NCBI GenBank assembly: GCA_963210315.1
Contig: OY723265.1
Location: 2,294,001 to 2,358,000 of the forward strand
Reading direction: 5' to 3'
DNA from: Rhynchopus euleeides
Taxonomy: Eukaryota; Euglenozoa; Diplonemea; Diplonemida; Diplonemidae
DNA length: 64,000 nt
Shown: piece by piece, positions 10,850 to 20,759 of the stretch
Position numbering within the stretch: position 1 is the stretch's first letter
Layout of the letters: each line of letters opens with the position of its first letter
Program-made: the position numbers and the translations under genes
The notes under the pieces: model-generated
Told to the model about the DNA's origin: nothing
The model's input: only the letters and a program-made list of their open reading frames with translations
Database searches by the model: none

Positions 10850-11690
10850 TTTACCCCCCCCCCCCCCCTTTGGCTGGGGGGGTGGGGGGAAAATACCCAT
10901 TTTTGGCTGGTCGGGGGGTAAATTTACCCCCTCCACCGGGTGGTGGGGGGGTAATTTACCACCCCCTTTGCCTGGTAGGGGGGTAATTTACCCCCCCTAC
11001 CTGGTCAGAGGGGGTAAATTTACCCCCCACCAGGCTAAGGGGGTAAATTACCCCCCTGGCCCTCCCCAGCAAAGGGGGGGTAATTTCTTCCCGCTCTTAC
11101 TGGGGGGTAATTTACCCCCTCCCAGGCCAAAGGGGTAGTTGCCATCCCTTTACCCGTAGGGGGGGTAAATTTACCCCCCTACCCACCACCAGAGAAGGGG
11201 GTAAATTACCCCCCAGTAAGGGAGGGGGCAATTTACCCCCCCTTGACTGGGGAGGGCCAGGGGGGTAATTTACCCCCTCCCTGGGCAAAGGGGTGGCACA
11301 TATACCCCCCTTTGCCTGGAAGGGGGGGTAAATTACCCCCCCAGTTACCCCCCCCACTACCCAGTCAGAAGGGGGGTAATTTACCCCCCCTTTGCCGCCA
11401 GGGGAGGGTAATTGGCCGTGAGGTAGGTACCACACACCCCACCGCACGCATGTGACAGGACCAATCATACCGAACGAAGTGCCCGAGGGCCTGGGTGAGG
11501 TCAGGGTAGGTCACCCACAGGCCCTGGGCGCCCTCTCACCCCCCTGTGGCCTACCAAAAAAACCGGCCACCCCAGAACATGGTAATTTACCCCCCCCCCC
11601 CCCCTTGACCCGTAATTTACCCCCCCCTTATATTACCCCCCTTTTCCCAAAATTTCCGGTCAGGCGACCCAAAGGGGGGGGGGGGTAAAT
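10850..11690. repeat. GGGGTAAATTACCCC palindrome field in element D
   Basis: About 20 copies of GGGGTAAATT(T)ACCCC-like palindromes separated by short GC-rich spacers such as TTTGCCTGG. It is non-coding; open frames through it are repeat artefacts. Confidence 0.85.
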
Positions 11691-11877
11691 GACCACGAAT
11701 AGGACTGAGTTCAAAAAAAATTAAAAAGTAAGGCAAAACAGGGAAAGGTCGGCAGCTGGCAATCAGCAGGGTGGGGCTGAGAAGCGACGTGTGGTCCTGC
11801 AGCGCAGATGTCGGGCGCACTGCCAGTAGCACGACTGCATCACGCTCGCTGCCTTCTCCCTGGCGGCCCATCTTCTC

Positions 11878-11985
11878 TCTCTGTGTGGAAGCGTCAACGC
11901 AAAAAGAAACCATAGTAAAGATAAACCATAGCAAAAAGTGCCGACCAAAGCGCAGAGACACTTTTCACGAAACTCACCGCTTTGC
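11878..11985 (+). repeat. GCGTCAACGC dispersed repeat, copy 1
   Basis: Begins GTGTGGAAGCGTCAACGCAA and ends GCGCAGAGACACTTTT. The two ends can pair (AGTGT with ACACT, GCG with CGC), which suggests a folded RNA or a small foldback repeat. Near-identical copies at 34323-34415 and 38880-38955, a diverged one at 21790-21870. Confidence 0.6.
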
Positions 11986-12157
11986 TGAAATCCATGCGGT
12001 GTAAAGGACATGCTCGTTTCTGATACGTGCGTTTCTCTCCCTTTCCTCTCGCTTCCCCTGAGTATGTGCGCCGCCCGCTTCCGCCTGTACCCCTCTCTGT
12101 GCTGGTGCTGGTGCTGGTGCTGAGTTTAACAGCGTGGCAAAAAGGGGAGAAGTCTGT

Positions 12158-12284
12158 GCAACCTTCTGGTCACCTGCACGTTGGGGCGTGGAGTGTAGGT
12201 GAACAAAACATTGCTCCCACTGCAACCTTTTTCGATCTGAACGCTTTCCGTGAGCACGGTGCGTTTGTCACAAAAAAGGATTGC
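12158..12284 (+). repeat. Copy of the retroelement leader repeat
   Basis: About 125 bases beginning GCAACCTTCTGGTCACCTGC, practically identical to 28567-28690, which lies immediately upstream of the gag gene of the VIPER-like element. Either a solo terminal repeat of that retroelement or an unrelated dispersed repeat next to it. Confidence 0.65.
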
Positions 12285-13920
12285 CGGGTTTCTTTTGTTT
12301 TGTTTGTGCAACCGGTCAGATTACACTCCCCCCCCCCCATTGTTGTTAGCCCCCATTTAAAACTTTACGTTTTAAACGTTTTAAACGTTTTAAGGAGGAT
12401 GTATAACGAACTGTAAATTCTGTAAAATTTTGTAAAAAATGGGGGGATTTTTTGGAAAAATGGCCAAAAAAAGAGTGTGGGGAGTTGGGTCCAGTTTAGC
12501 AAAGTCCGTGTATTTGGACGCGGCCCCTCAGATAAGGAAGCCGCGTCTCAGGTGCGATATGGGGTGTTGGAGAATTTCAGGGTTCGGCCCGAAATTCCCG
12601 TTCGAACCGCTATCCCAGGTCCGACTCAAAACTGTGCTGGGCTCTCGGAGACGGGAGCCCGAAAGCGGGAAGACCAAGCCAATTGTTTTTCCGTGCGAGG
12701 ATCACTCGTCGACACTGTGTGGAAGCCCTGCAGGGCACATCCATGAGACGCATCACAACAGAAGGGACAGAAGAACATGAGGCCACGAGGAAGCTGGCCG
12801 TGTATCGCAAAGTTTTCGACAACGTAGCATGCCCGAGAGGAACGTTCTTCCCGTTCCCATTCAGGGTACGGTACACCTGAGGACAGCAAAAGACGGTCAC
12901 CTTGCAGGCGGGGCAACGCCTGCATGAACGCAGATAAAATTGCAGCATACGTTCCCTGCATCAGGAGCCGGTTGTCAAGCCTCCCGTGTTGCAGTTGTAG
13001 GGCTCCGAATAACACCCAGTTTCATCGGACCGTAACGAGGATCTTGGCATCGACGAGCCACAGACTGTGACACTTTACAGTCGGAATCGCGTCCGACACC
13101 TGGTAGGCATTGCCATGCCGATGGAAGGCCCCCCCAGCCCATGGGGGGCCCGGGGTCTCAGACGGTGGGAGGCACTCCAGAGTGGCGTGTGGCCTCCGAC
13201 CGGCGCGGACTGCGCTACAACACCGCAACCGAGGGCACCTGCAACTACATTTGGATGCGGGACACGGCATCTTCTGAGATGCTCGGCGGGGAGAGGGGGT
13301 CTCTCTGTACCTCCTAGGGAAAGCGGACAGAACGAGGTAGGCACTCGGAGATGGAGCCGAGAGGGGCGGACGGGGGTTCTTTCAGGCAGCGCCGCAACAG
13401 CGAGAAGAACACGTGCAACCCCAGAACATGAGGCGCCGTGACGGAGCAACAGGAGAAAACCATAAAAACAGGGCGTCCGGACGACAGACAGGCACGGGAC
13501 TGGAAACGCAAACAAACAGACAGCCGAAAAGAAGTCGAAGTGAAACGGTTGTACAAAGGGCTCGGCTTTACCGACGTCCTTAGTACAGAGTGAAACGACG
13601 ACGCCGCCGAAGGCGGCCGGTGATATGGCGGAAAATTTTTTGGGGTGTTTTTGGGTGAAAATCCGGGCAACCCGGGCCCTTTGGGACCACATAGGCCAGG
13701 AAAGGCCAAAATTTTCGACTTTTTTCGGAAATTTTCCGATTTTTCACAGTGTGGCAGTCCGCAGACACAGATTTTCGGGTCAGAAAAAAAAAATTTTTTT
13801 CGACCCAAAAATTTCGGATTTTTTTCCGGAGGGTGTATGGTGACCATCCCGGAAATCCGAAAAAAACCTGATTTTTCCTGATTTTCGGATTTTTCTCGAA
13901 ATTCGCCCTTGTGTCAACCA

Positions 13921-14085
13921 CACGGTGGACTCCAGCGGGGGTAGGGTAACCCTTTTCGGGAGTCTCAACTAGGGGGAGTCCAACTCCCGCTAGCGGGAGT
14001 CTATACTCCCGCTAGCGGGAGTCTGACTCCCCCTAGCGGGAGTCTTTTCACCTATTTTCACTCATTTTTCCCATGATACCTATGC
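13921..14085. repeat. Element B, subterminal palindrome array (left)
   Basis: Several ACTCCCGCTAGCGGGAGT palindromes (18-bp, perfect) and one-base variants with CCCCCTAG. Mirrored at 17945-18121. The motif is unrelated in sequence to those of elements A and C although position and spacing are comparable. Confidence 0.85.
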
Positions 14086-14176
14086 AATGTGGCACTCGTC
14101 ACTGAAGTACAGCCACACACACACACACCAAACGGACGTTTCCACCCATCCCAGCTCGCAGACCTGATTCACAAAA

Positions 14177-15178
14177 ATGGGGAAGACGACAACGAAGCCG
14201 GCAGTGAAGGTGGCAGCGAAGCCGGCGGCGAAGTCGAGTAAGAAGAAGAAGAGCGCAGAGAGTCCCGAGGCTGCGGAGGCGACGAACATTGTGGCTGATT
14301 TTTGCACGGCCTTCCTCGTTAAAAAAGGGGGAAGTGTGCTGACACTGGGATCCATTAGAAGGCTCCTAGCAACGGTGTTGACCGGCAAGGAGATCAACAA
14401 GCACAGCCCCCAGGTGGCCAACGCCATCACCGCCGTATTCCCTGACATGGACAAGCTCGCTGTGAGGGAGGTCGAGATGATGCAGAAGGACGGCACCCTC
14501 CCCGCCACCTACAGGGTTGAGGTGAAGCGCGGGAAGGTGCAAGACACCAAGTTGGTGGGTGTCACCCTCAAGCCAAAGATGCCCTTGGCTTGGGCGGAGG
14601 AGGGCCACAAGAAGAATCCGCTGTACCAGCGGGTCCTTGCTGCGCTTGCCCCGGCCTACAAGGAGGTCGAGATGAACAACGTGTACACTGCCGTGCAGCA
14701 GGAGGAGGATACTACGACGAAGAATGTGATGCAGCACTTCCCGGTGGTCACCCCGTTGCCTGGGGCAGCCAACGTGCATGTGGTGATGCTCGAGGGGCTG
14801 TTGACCCGGGTTGAGTTTTCAGTGACAGGCCTGCAGGTGTCGCTGACGTGTCTTCGCGTGGTCCACGAGGGTTCGACAATCCCCAGCGGCACATACACCG
14901 CCACCTATTTCCTCCCCAGGAGCCCTGCCGATGGCGAGCCCATCACCTGCGAGCAGGTGGAGGGGCAGTTGGCCCTGTGGAAGGTCACCGTTCCTTTGGA
15001 ACAGCCCCGCGCCACGGTGACCGGCTCAGGCCAGGCCAACACCTCCACCGTGGGGAGGTACAAGGACCTGCTGGGGATCGACCTCGCACAGCCTGAGGTC
15101 CCCGACACAGAGGAAGAAGCCCCTCCGAGCATCCCGCAGGCCATCACAGTGGAGGAGGACGACATGGACACCCTCTGA
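14177..15178 (+). CDS. X-B: accessory protein of element B
   Basis: 333 residues, start ATG at 14177. The first ~35 residues are Lys/Ala-rich (KPAAKSSKKKKS). A conserved block follows (DFCTAFLVKKGG...GSIRRLLATVL...TYRVEVKRGK...GVTLKP, about residues 40-135), homologous to X-A and X-C. The middle ~150 residues contain a second conserved segment (HVVMLEGLLTRVEFSVTG...CLRVV). The last ~40 residues are acidic (EVPDTEEEAPPS...EEDDMDTL). No catalytic motif seen. The strongly basic start and acidic end recall a DNA-binding regulator with an interaction tail. It precedes transposase Y-B by about 200 bases on the same strand. Function as subterminal-repeat binder is inference. Confidence 0.8.
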   Translation: MGKTTTKPAVKVAAKPAAKSSKKKKSAESPEAAEATNIVADFCTAFLVKKGGSVLTLGSIRRLLATVLTGKEINKHSPQVANAITAVFPDMDKLAVREVEMMQKDGTLPATYRVEVKRGKVQDTKLVGVTLKPKMPLAWAEEGHKKNPLYQRVLAALAPAYKEVEMNNVYTAVQQEEDTTTKNVMQHFPVVTPLPGAANVHVVMLEGLLTRVEFSVTGLQVSLTCLRVVHEGSTIPSGTYTATYFLPRSPADGEPITCEQVEGQLALWKVTVPLEQPRATVTGSGQANTSTVGRYKDLLGIDLAQPEVPDTEEEAPPSIPQAITVEEDDMDTL

Positions 15179-16170
15179 GGGAAGCTGGCTGTGCATCAGC
15201 CTGCGGAAGTTGAATGATCAGACTGTCATGGAAGCCACAAACCCCACACTCCAAAACATCGACAGTTTTTTCGCTTGGCTACATCTGACGTGGTGTGTGT
15301 GTTGCAACCTTATTCGGCTCCACTCACACTCGCTCTCACAGGTGTCACAGGGGGTATTTTCAAGACCCATGCCATCGAACCATGTCGAATGCAAATGAAG
15401 CGAAGAGTGTCGGGGAGACTCTTGCTGCCAACCGGCATGCCCTTCGGATGTCTCAACGGACACTCGCCAAGGTCAACCAGCTTCATAAGGAGCGTGTTGG
15501 TGAGAACCTGGGTGTGTCACGAAAGCGACTCCGCGAAATGGAGAAGCCTGCCTGCGAACGTGTTGAATGGCGCCTTTCCCGTGGTTTGCTCGGGGCATTT
15601 GAGTTCCTCGAAGAAGAGGCGGGAGAATCATCGACAATGCAGTGTAGCGTGCCACTTCTCGGCGTCATGTACACGGACGGATACACGCCACGTAATTCAT
15701 TACGTTCCGATAACGCACGTGTCCGTCTGTCTCTCGGGGTCATCAATCCCGAAAACACGATGACTGCGCCGGGTATTACTTTCTCAGACCTTCCGAAAGG
15801 TGATCACAAGCTGTTCCAAAATCACGCGTTGCTGCAACAGATCATGAGGCTGCACAAAGCGAAAATCTTCCGAGGGGTGCATGTCGCGAGTGTGTCCATA
15901 GCAAGAATAACCGCCGACCATGCTGAGCAGTGGGCAACAATGAGGCGATGCGGGGGGCGAGGGCACCGATGCTCACTGTGCGACATCCCAGAAGAACGCT
16001 GGTATCAACAGGTGCATCGATACCCGCACCTGACTCTCTCTGAGATGAAAGAGGCTGGCTACCCCTCCCTCTTGGCAGGTGTGCTTCCCAATGCCCGCTA
16101 CGTCACCCCAGCACTCCATGACTGCAAGGGGCTCGCCATGCGGCTGATCAGGGTACTGGATGAGACAACA

Positions 16171-16546
16171 AAAAGCGCCCTATCACTTCACAGCTACAAC
16201 CGCTCTGATGAATTTCCTTTTGTTTGTTGCGTTGACGCTTCTACACACAAAACCCTGAACTGATCACACCCTGAGCCTGATGAAGGGTGGGGTTAGTGTA
16301 TAGAGCACGTTTGGTTGCAGCTGTGGTGGGGCGCTTTCCGCTCACACGAGTGTGCTTAAAAAGCGCCCTATCACTTCACAGCTACAACCGCTCTGATGAA
16401 TTTCCTTTTGTTTGTTGCGTTGACGCTTCTACACACAAAACCCTGAACTGATCACACCCTGAGCCTGATGAAGGGTGGGGTTAGTGTATAGAGCACGTTT
16501 GGTTGCAGCTGTGGTGGGGCGCTTTCCGCTCACACGAGTGTGCTTA
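16171..16546 (+). repeat. Tandem dimer of a 188-bp MITE-like repeat (G)
   Basis: Two identical units with an offset of 188 bases. Each has imperfect inverted ends (AGCGCCCTATCACTTCACAG and complement of AGCGCCCCACCACAGCTGC) and an internal TTGCGTTGACGCTTCTACAC. A single copy in the opposite orientation is at 36334-36511. It interrupts the transposase Y-B between residues ending in DETT and KIFDKT. Confidence 0.8.
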
Positions 16547-16798
16547 AAAAAAATATTCGACAAGACCTGTACAAACCTTGCACTGAATGTGTCGCAGAAT
16601 GGGACAGGTGCTCAGTTCCGGAAGGTCGTGCTTGCCATGTCACAGGACACCACCTACAAGGGCTTGTTCCGCTACCTCTTTGTCTCCCTTGCAGACCTCA
16701 TGCAATTCCGGTATGCAGACATCCCCTGGCGCTTCTGGGGATGCAAGGATGAGTCAGCCCGGATTCCCTTCTTGCGTGCTCGGATCTCAGGGCATATA

Positions 16799-17111
16799 CC
16801 GTATACGTAAATATTTTGGAACGTAAATATTATGGAACGTAAATATTTTGGAACGCTGGTGGGTTGGCGTTCCAGATTTTTTTCGTTCCATAATATTTAC
16901 AGGGCTTTCTGCGACTCGGGGACTTGGACCAGGTGATCGGACGGCATACAGAGTCCCTGACGGGACCTACTCGTGCACTTTTCGCGCGATTCCTGACGCA
17001 AGCCGTCCTCACCACCGAGTCCCCAACTGGCCCTGTAAATATTATGGAACGGACCGGCCAAAAATGGGCCCGTTCCATAATATTTACGTTCCATAATATT
17101 TACGTATACGG
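16799..17111 (-). mobile_element. TA-type miniature element T2
   Basis: 313 bp with ends CCGTATACGTAAATATT and complement, flanked by TA (16797-16798 and 17112-17113). Same family as T1 but opposite orientation; the central 150 bases (ACTCGGGGACTTGGACCAGG region) are shared. Inserted in the Y-B transposase gene. Confidence 0.85.
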
Positions 17112-17944
17112 TATTTCACTGGTTGATGGAGCATGCCGAAAAGGGATCAACGCGCAATGCCTACGTACACAGTCTCCATCATTGGTGGGCTCCAGAAGAT
17201 GCAGTGCCTCTGCAGAACAACGACGAATTTGAAGAAGCAGAGAACGGACATCGCAAGAAAGATGCCGTTACAATCGCCAGCTCCGCAACTTACGAGAGAG
17301 ATCTTGCGATGGCAGAAGAGAAGCGGCGCGAATCGGGCATGCCTTGGAAGGTTGCGCACCTGTCGCAGGACGGGATCCTCGGGTATAGAGAAGTCATTCT
17401 GTGTCCGTGTCTGCACACCCGACACGCTCATAGATTGGCTGTGTATGTTCTTTGCACACAGTTGACACAGCTGCAGAAGGGGTTTGTGCACTGCAACACA
17501 CAGGACTTCGTTGAACCCAGCAGCGCGCCCTACTTCCTGTTCCGGTTCCCCGAAGGACACCGCAAATTATCGCTCTGCTTGTGCAAAATGCCAATCCCGC
17601 TGGGGGCGACTTTCACACCATTCGTGTCATCCGAGGCGACTTTGAGCACGCTTGACCAACGCGCACAGCAGGAGGGGGATGACAGTTCTGACGAAGAAGA
17701 TGAGGAAAGCCTGCAGGATGGTTTGTCTTGCCCAAGGTGTAACACAACTACGACAGGCGACGGCCGCACTTTGACACCTCAAATTCTAACCGCTCACCTC
17801 CGCAGGTGCAGCCGCTACCAGGAGGATAGGTAGGTAGTCCAGAGTCCGGGGAAACTGACAGAAGCAAAACAAGCCCCTCCCCATCCCTCTTCCACCTTCC
17901 CCCCGCATGATTTTACCCCCCACGCCAGTAGACTGTAACTATAT

Positions 17945-18121
17945 CATGGGAAAAATGGATGAAAATAGGTGAAAAGACTCCCGCTAGGGGGAGTCAGACT
18001 CCCCCTAGCGGGAGTATAGACTCCCGCTAGCGGGAGTCTGGACTCCCGCTAGCGGGAGTCTTTGACACCCTCTCAGACTCCCGCTCCCAGACTCCCGCTA
18101 GGGCCGCTGGAGTCCACCGTG
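17945..18121. repeat. Element B, subterminal palindrome array (right)
   Basis: Inverted counterpart of 13921-14085 with GACTCCCGCTAGCGGGAGTC units and the terminal CCGCTGGAGTCCACCGTG. Confidence 0.85.
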
Positions 18122-18227
18122 CAGTGGCAAATTTTTCGGAAAATCGGGAAAAAACAGGAAAATCCGGAAAATCATACACCCTCCTAAATGTTTTAAATGT
18201 TTTAAATTATCCTGCCACGGTTGCCAA

Positions 18228-18770
18228 TCGACTGTAGAAACAGCTGTTATCGAGCGGTCGCTGGTTCGATTCCGGCCGAGAGGACAAACTAGGTCCTGGG
18301 TAAGACGTTAAACTGCCTGGGGGGGCCGTCCCCGGACCATGACGGGTGCCTGCACCAGGAGTCTAGCACGGCCGTGGTCCAGGGCATGACCGAAAACTGC
18401 TTGGGTACCGAGGCTCCCCAGACCAGGAAGGGTGGAGACACCTGGAGTCTAAATAGTCACACCACGTCAGGCCAGACCTTCGCATTGCACTCCGCGAAGA
18501 CTGCCACACAGCCGCGGGGCAGGTGTGCAGCCTGTGGAAAACCTCGTACAGAAAAGGGTCGGCGACCGCCCGCCCCCAGTCTGAGAGGCATCAGCCGAAT
18601 CTCGGTGGAGGCGGGCACAAAACAAAAGGGAGAGTCGTCACTGTGCATATCAGCACGGTCCCGCCCTCTGTGCCAGACCAACACACCACCAAAGGAAAAG
18701 AGGAAGAGGCGACGTAAGGCAATGCCTCCGTGCGGCCAGGAGAACACGAAATAGCGACCCCCTCAACGGG
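18228..18770 (+). repeat. SINE-like repeat with tRNA-type T arm
   Basis: Around 18259-18275 there is GCTGGTTCGATTCCGGC, a perfect T-arm with a pol III B-box. It is followed by GTCCTGGGTAAGACGTTAAA and CTGCCTGGGG, which recurs at 36640-36680 (minus) and, diverged, at the start of the units at 696 and 1319 (minus). No acceptor stem or A-box of quality was found, so this is not a tRNA gene but could be a tRNA-derived retroposon. The downstream part contains RCAACGKPRTEKG-like zinc-ribbon coding traces of unknown origin. Confidence 0.45.
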
Positions 18771-18794
18771 GAATGCTACGAGCACGGCCAAAAA

Positions 18795-20371
18795 TCGTTC
18801 AAATCGTTCAATTAAAACGCGTTTTAAATTAATTTAAAACGGAGTTTAAAACGGGGGTTAAAACAGGGCGTTTCTGTGGTGTTTTCACACCAAAAAAATT
18901 TTTTTTTCGGCCAAAAAATTTTTTCCATGCCCCCTGAGGCCCCCCAGCTCATATTCTGGGTGATCCTGCATTCCTGTCACAGCGGACACATTATTGGTGG
19001 AAAATAGGTGGCACTGACGTTGTGGTGAGGGTTGCATCAATCGCACCGGCATCAGTTGGCACACCCCCTCCGTTGTTCTCAGGAATAATGCAGTTTGACA
19101 TCAGCATATTTCTGGAGTGTCGAATCTTCATCTTGCATCACTCGATGTGCACCCTTTTGAGCTGAATCCATGATACAAAGTCGCAGGTTGAAGGCCGGAT
19201 CACCATGATGGGGATGGCAATGGACCCAGCGAACTCCACCAGCTCCTTCGACAGTCCTGGAAGCACCTTCTGGAAAAGTTGCACAGTTCCAGTTGCCACC
19301 TGGAGCCTACCTTTGGCCTGCCCCTCTTTGAGAGGAGCATATCTGTATTCCCTTTACTCTCCTATGGACGCCCGACTTCTCTGATCGAGAGAAGCCTACA
19401 AAAGGCGTAACCATCCTCGTCATCTATTCTTTGCCTCCAACTTTCACTTTTGCAGAACGGATCCCGACGAACTCCAAACAGGAAGTGCAGCCAGCTTCAT
19501 CACGGCTGTGTTCAACAAGACAGCCAGGTGATGTTGTTGCTGTCAGAACGATGGTTGCAGCACTCGGCTGCGCCCCACCTGGGGTTGCTCTGGCTGTTGC
19601 CAAGCTAGTGTTTGGGACAATTATTGATCACCTAGCCATTCTCTCGGCACCCTAATGATCGTGGGTAGGCAGCAGGAACCTGCACTCTGGGGGGACATCA
19701 TCGATGAGTTTCTTTGAAGAAACCGGCGGCTACCGCTGGAGTTAAGGTCCGAAGGGGTCAGTACCACGGGCGCCACACCGCTCGTGTTGGGGCATCGGGT
19801 TTCGGTGAAGGCGGGGGCGCTGAGAAAGCGAAATGTACGGAACAAGCAATGATCAACCATACACCAGCAAGTCAAACAGGCACCACCGTTAGATCGTTCG
19901 TGCACCCGAGTCTGTACTGTACCATCCTGAATCTTTTCTGGGTGATTGTCAACGATGAGGGCATGAGCTTGCGTCAGGGTGAGCAGAGGAACGGGTTGAG
20001 GCCAGGGTGAATGGAGAGTGAAAAGTAGCCCACTTCACCAGGAGGCGAATTTTCGCAGAAAGCCCTGCCACACAGCTGTGTTTGCCTGATCATGCTCAAA
20101 AGGCCTGCAATAGGCTATTTCACACAGGGAATTTGTTCACCCATTTGGGACCCCCAGGGAGCCTCAAAATTGGATTTTTTTGCCGAAGATGGCCTCAGAT
20201 GGCCCAAAACGACCAATTTTGGGTTCCAGAAAAAAAAATCGAAAAGTCTCCCCCTATATTTTGCAGGGTTTTTTGCCGTTTTAAACCCCGTTTTAAACCC
20301 CATTTTAAATAATTTAAAACGGCGTTTTAAACTTTAAAACGTTTAAAACGTTTAAAATGTTTAAAACTCGG
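18795..20371. mobile_element. Candidate element with GTTTTAAAC inverted ends
   Basis: Left side 18800-18870 and right side 20275-20370 are filled with TTTAAAACG and CGTTTTAAA units in opposite order. The interior has no intact gene; only degraded open frames (19431-19655, 19621-19905 minus) and the fragment at 19138. Boundaries and target duplication are not resolved. Confidence 0.35.
19138..19353 (-). pseudogene. Unassigned coding fragment
   Basis: A 71-codon minus-strand frame that reads like real protein (QVATGTVQLFQKVLPG... VEFAGSIAIPIMVIRP...) and stops at 19138. There is no ATG; upstream is a stop in frame. Probably an exon or a relic of a transposase gene in the surrounding element; no family recognised. 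Confidence 0.3.
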
Positions 20372-20373
20372 TT

Positions 20374-20523
20374 CACGGTGCGCTAGTGTTGGCAACCACT
20401 AGTGGAGTCGACAACTGAAACCTCGACAACTGACTGGGTTGTTGACGACAAGTGCCAGTTGTCGACTCGACAACTGGCACTTGTCGAGTCGACAACTGGC
20501 ACTTGTCGACTCGACAACTCTAT
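20374..20523. repeat. Element C, subterminal palindrome array (left)
   Basis: Units GTTGTCGAGTCGACAAC and CAACTGGCACTTGTCGA in both orientations, mirrored at 23173-23308. A longer inverted match (ATACACTGTACTGCAGGAAG and on to about 20640, against 23045-23172) extends the right and left ends inward to about 260 bases. Confidence 0.85.
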
Positions 20524-20759
20524 ACACTGTACTGCAGGAAGAACGCCCAAGTATGAAGGGGAAAACGCACAGTTGGGTGTGTGCTTGGGATATGAGGTGT
20601 GGTGGCATATCAGCGCTGGACTTTGTTGCGAATTTCCTTGTGCCGTTTCTCCCTCCCACAACCCACATCACCAGGGTCTTGCAAGCCCTGACCAGATTAC
20701 CTCCATTGTTGAATAGATACACACACGCCAACAGACACACACACACACAGCTATCAATC

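Larger units (their letters stand above)
7451..11707 (+). mobile_element. Element D with TTACCCC palindromes, split by element A
   Basis: Terminal inverted repeat CAGTCCTATTCGTGGT at 7451 and its complement ending at 11707; flanks repeat AGT (7448-7450 and 11708-11710). Next to both ends come GGTAATTTACCCCC-like palindromic units, expanded on the right side (10850-11690). The site TTATATTACCCC near 11625 is the paralogous, unoccupied version of the place where element A inserted (7504/10797). No gene of its own is visible. Superfamily unknown; 3-bp duplication. Confidence 0.7.
11708..13827. other. Gene-poor spacer with repeat copies
   Basis: Contains a copy of the GCGTCAACGC repeat (11878-11985), a GCTGGT microsatellite (about 12100-12122), a copy of the retroelement leader repeat (12158-12284), AACGTTTTAAACGTTTTAA units (12365-12395) and A/T-rich CGGAAATTTTCCG-type palindromes (13620-13827). 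A minus-strand open frame at 12626-13015 has some Cys/His pairs (FCPFCCDASHGC) and may be a transposase remnant; I cannot assign it. Confidence 0.5.
15382..17833 (+). pseudogene. Y-B: CACTA-like DDE transposase, interrupted twice
   Basis: Start ATG at 15382. First part to about 16170 gives a helical N-terminus, then YTDGYTPRN (first Asp, codon 15676), ITADHAEQW...GRGHRCSLC (second Asp at 15915 plus C-x-x-C) and TPALHDCKG (near 16120). Coding is then cut by two 188-bp repeats (16171-16546), resumes as KTCTNLALNVSQNG...ISGH, and is cut again by element T2 (16799-17111). The last part has EFEEAENGHRKK and TYERDL (putative third acidic residue), an Asp/Glu-rich linker and a final Cys/His cluster (CPRCNTT...HLRRC). 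After removal of the insertions the frame still changes at the T2 site, so decay continued or preceded it. Confidence 0.75.
13921..18121 (+). mobile_element. CACTA-like two-gene element B
   Basis: Terminal repeats CACGGTGGACTCCAGCGG at 13921 and complement ending 18121, flanked by CA (13919-13920, 18122-18123). Gene X (14177-15178) is intact, gene Y (15382-17833) is broken by a tandem 188-bp repeat and by the TA element T2. Inverted similarity of the two ends extends inward about 170 bases through the GCTAGC palindromes to a TTTTCACCTATTTTCA segment. Confidence 0.85.
13828..18184 (+). mobile_element. Small palindromic element hosting element B
   Basis: Ends GGAGGGTGTATGG (13828) and CATACACCCTCC (ending 18184), with GGAAAATC/GATTTTCC-type inverted pieces next to each. 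The interior is occupied by element B (13921-18121); without B the host is about 155 bp. Target duplication not identified. Confidence 0.5.

Noticed and set aside
18255..18280. tRNA gene
   Set aside because: Only the T arm and B box are good; no acceptor stem, D arm or anticodon arm could be formed around it.
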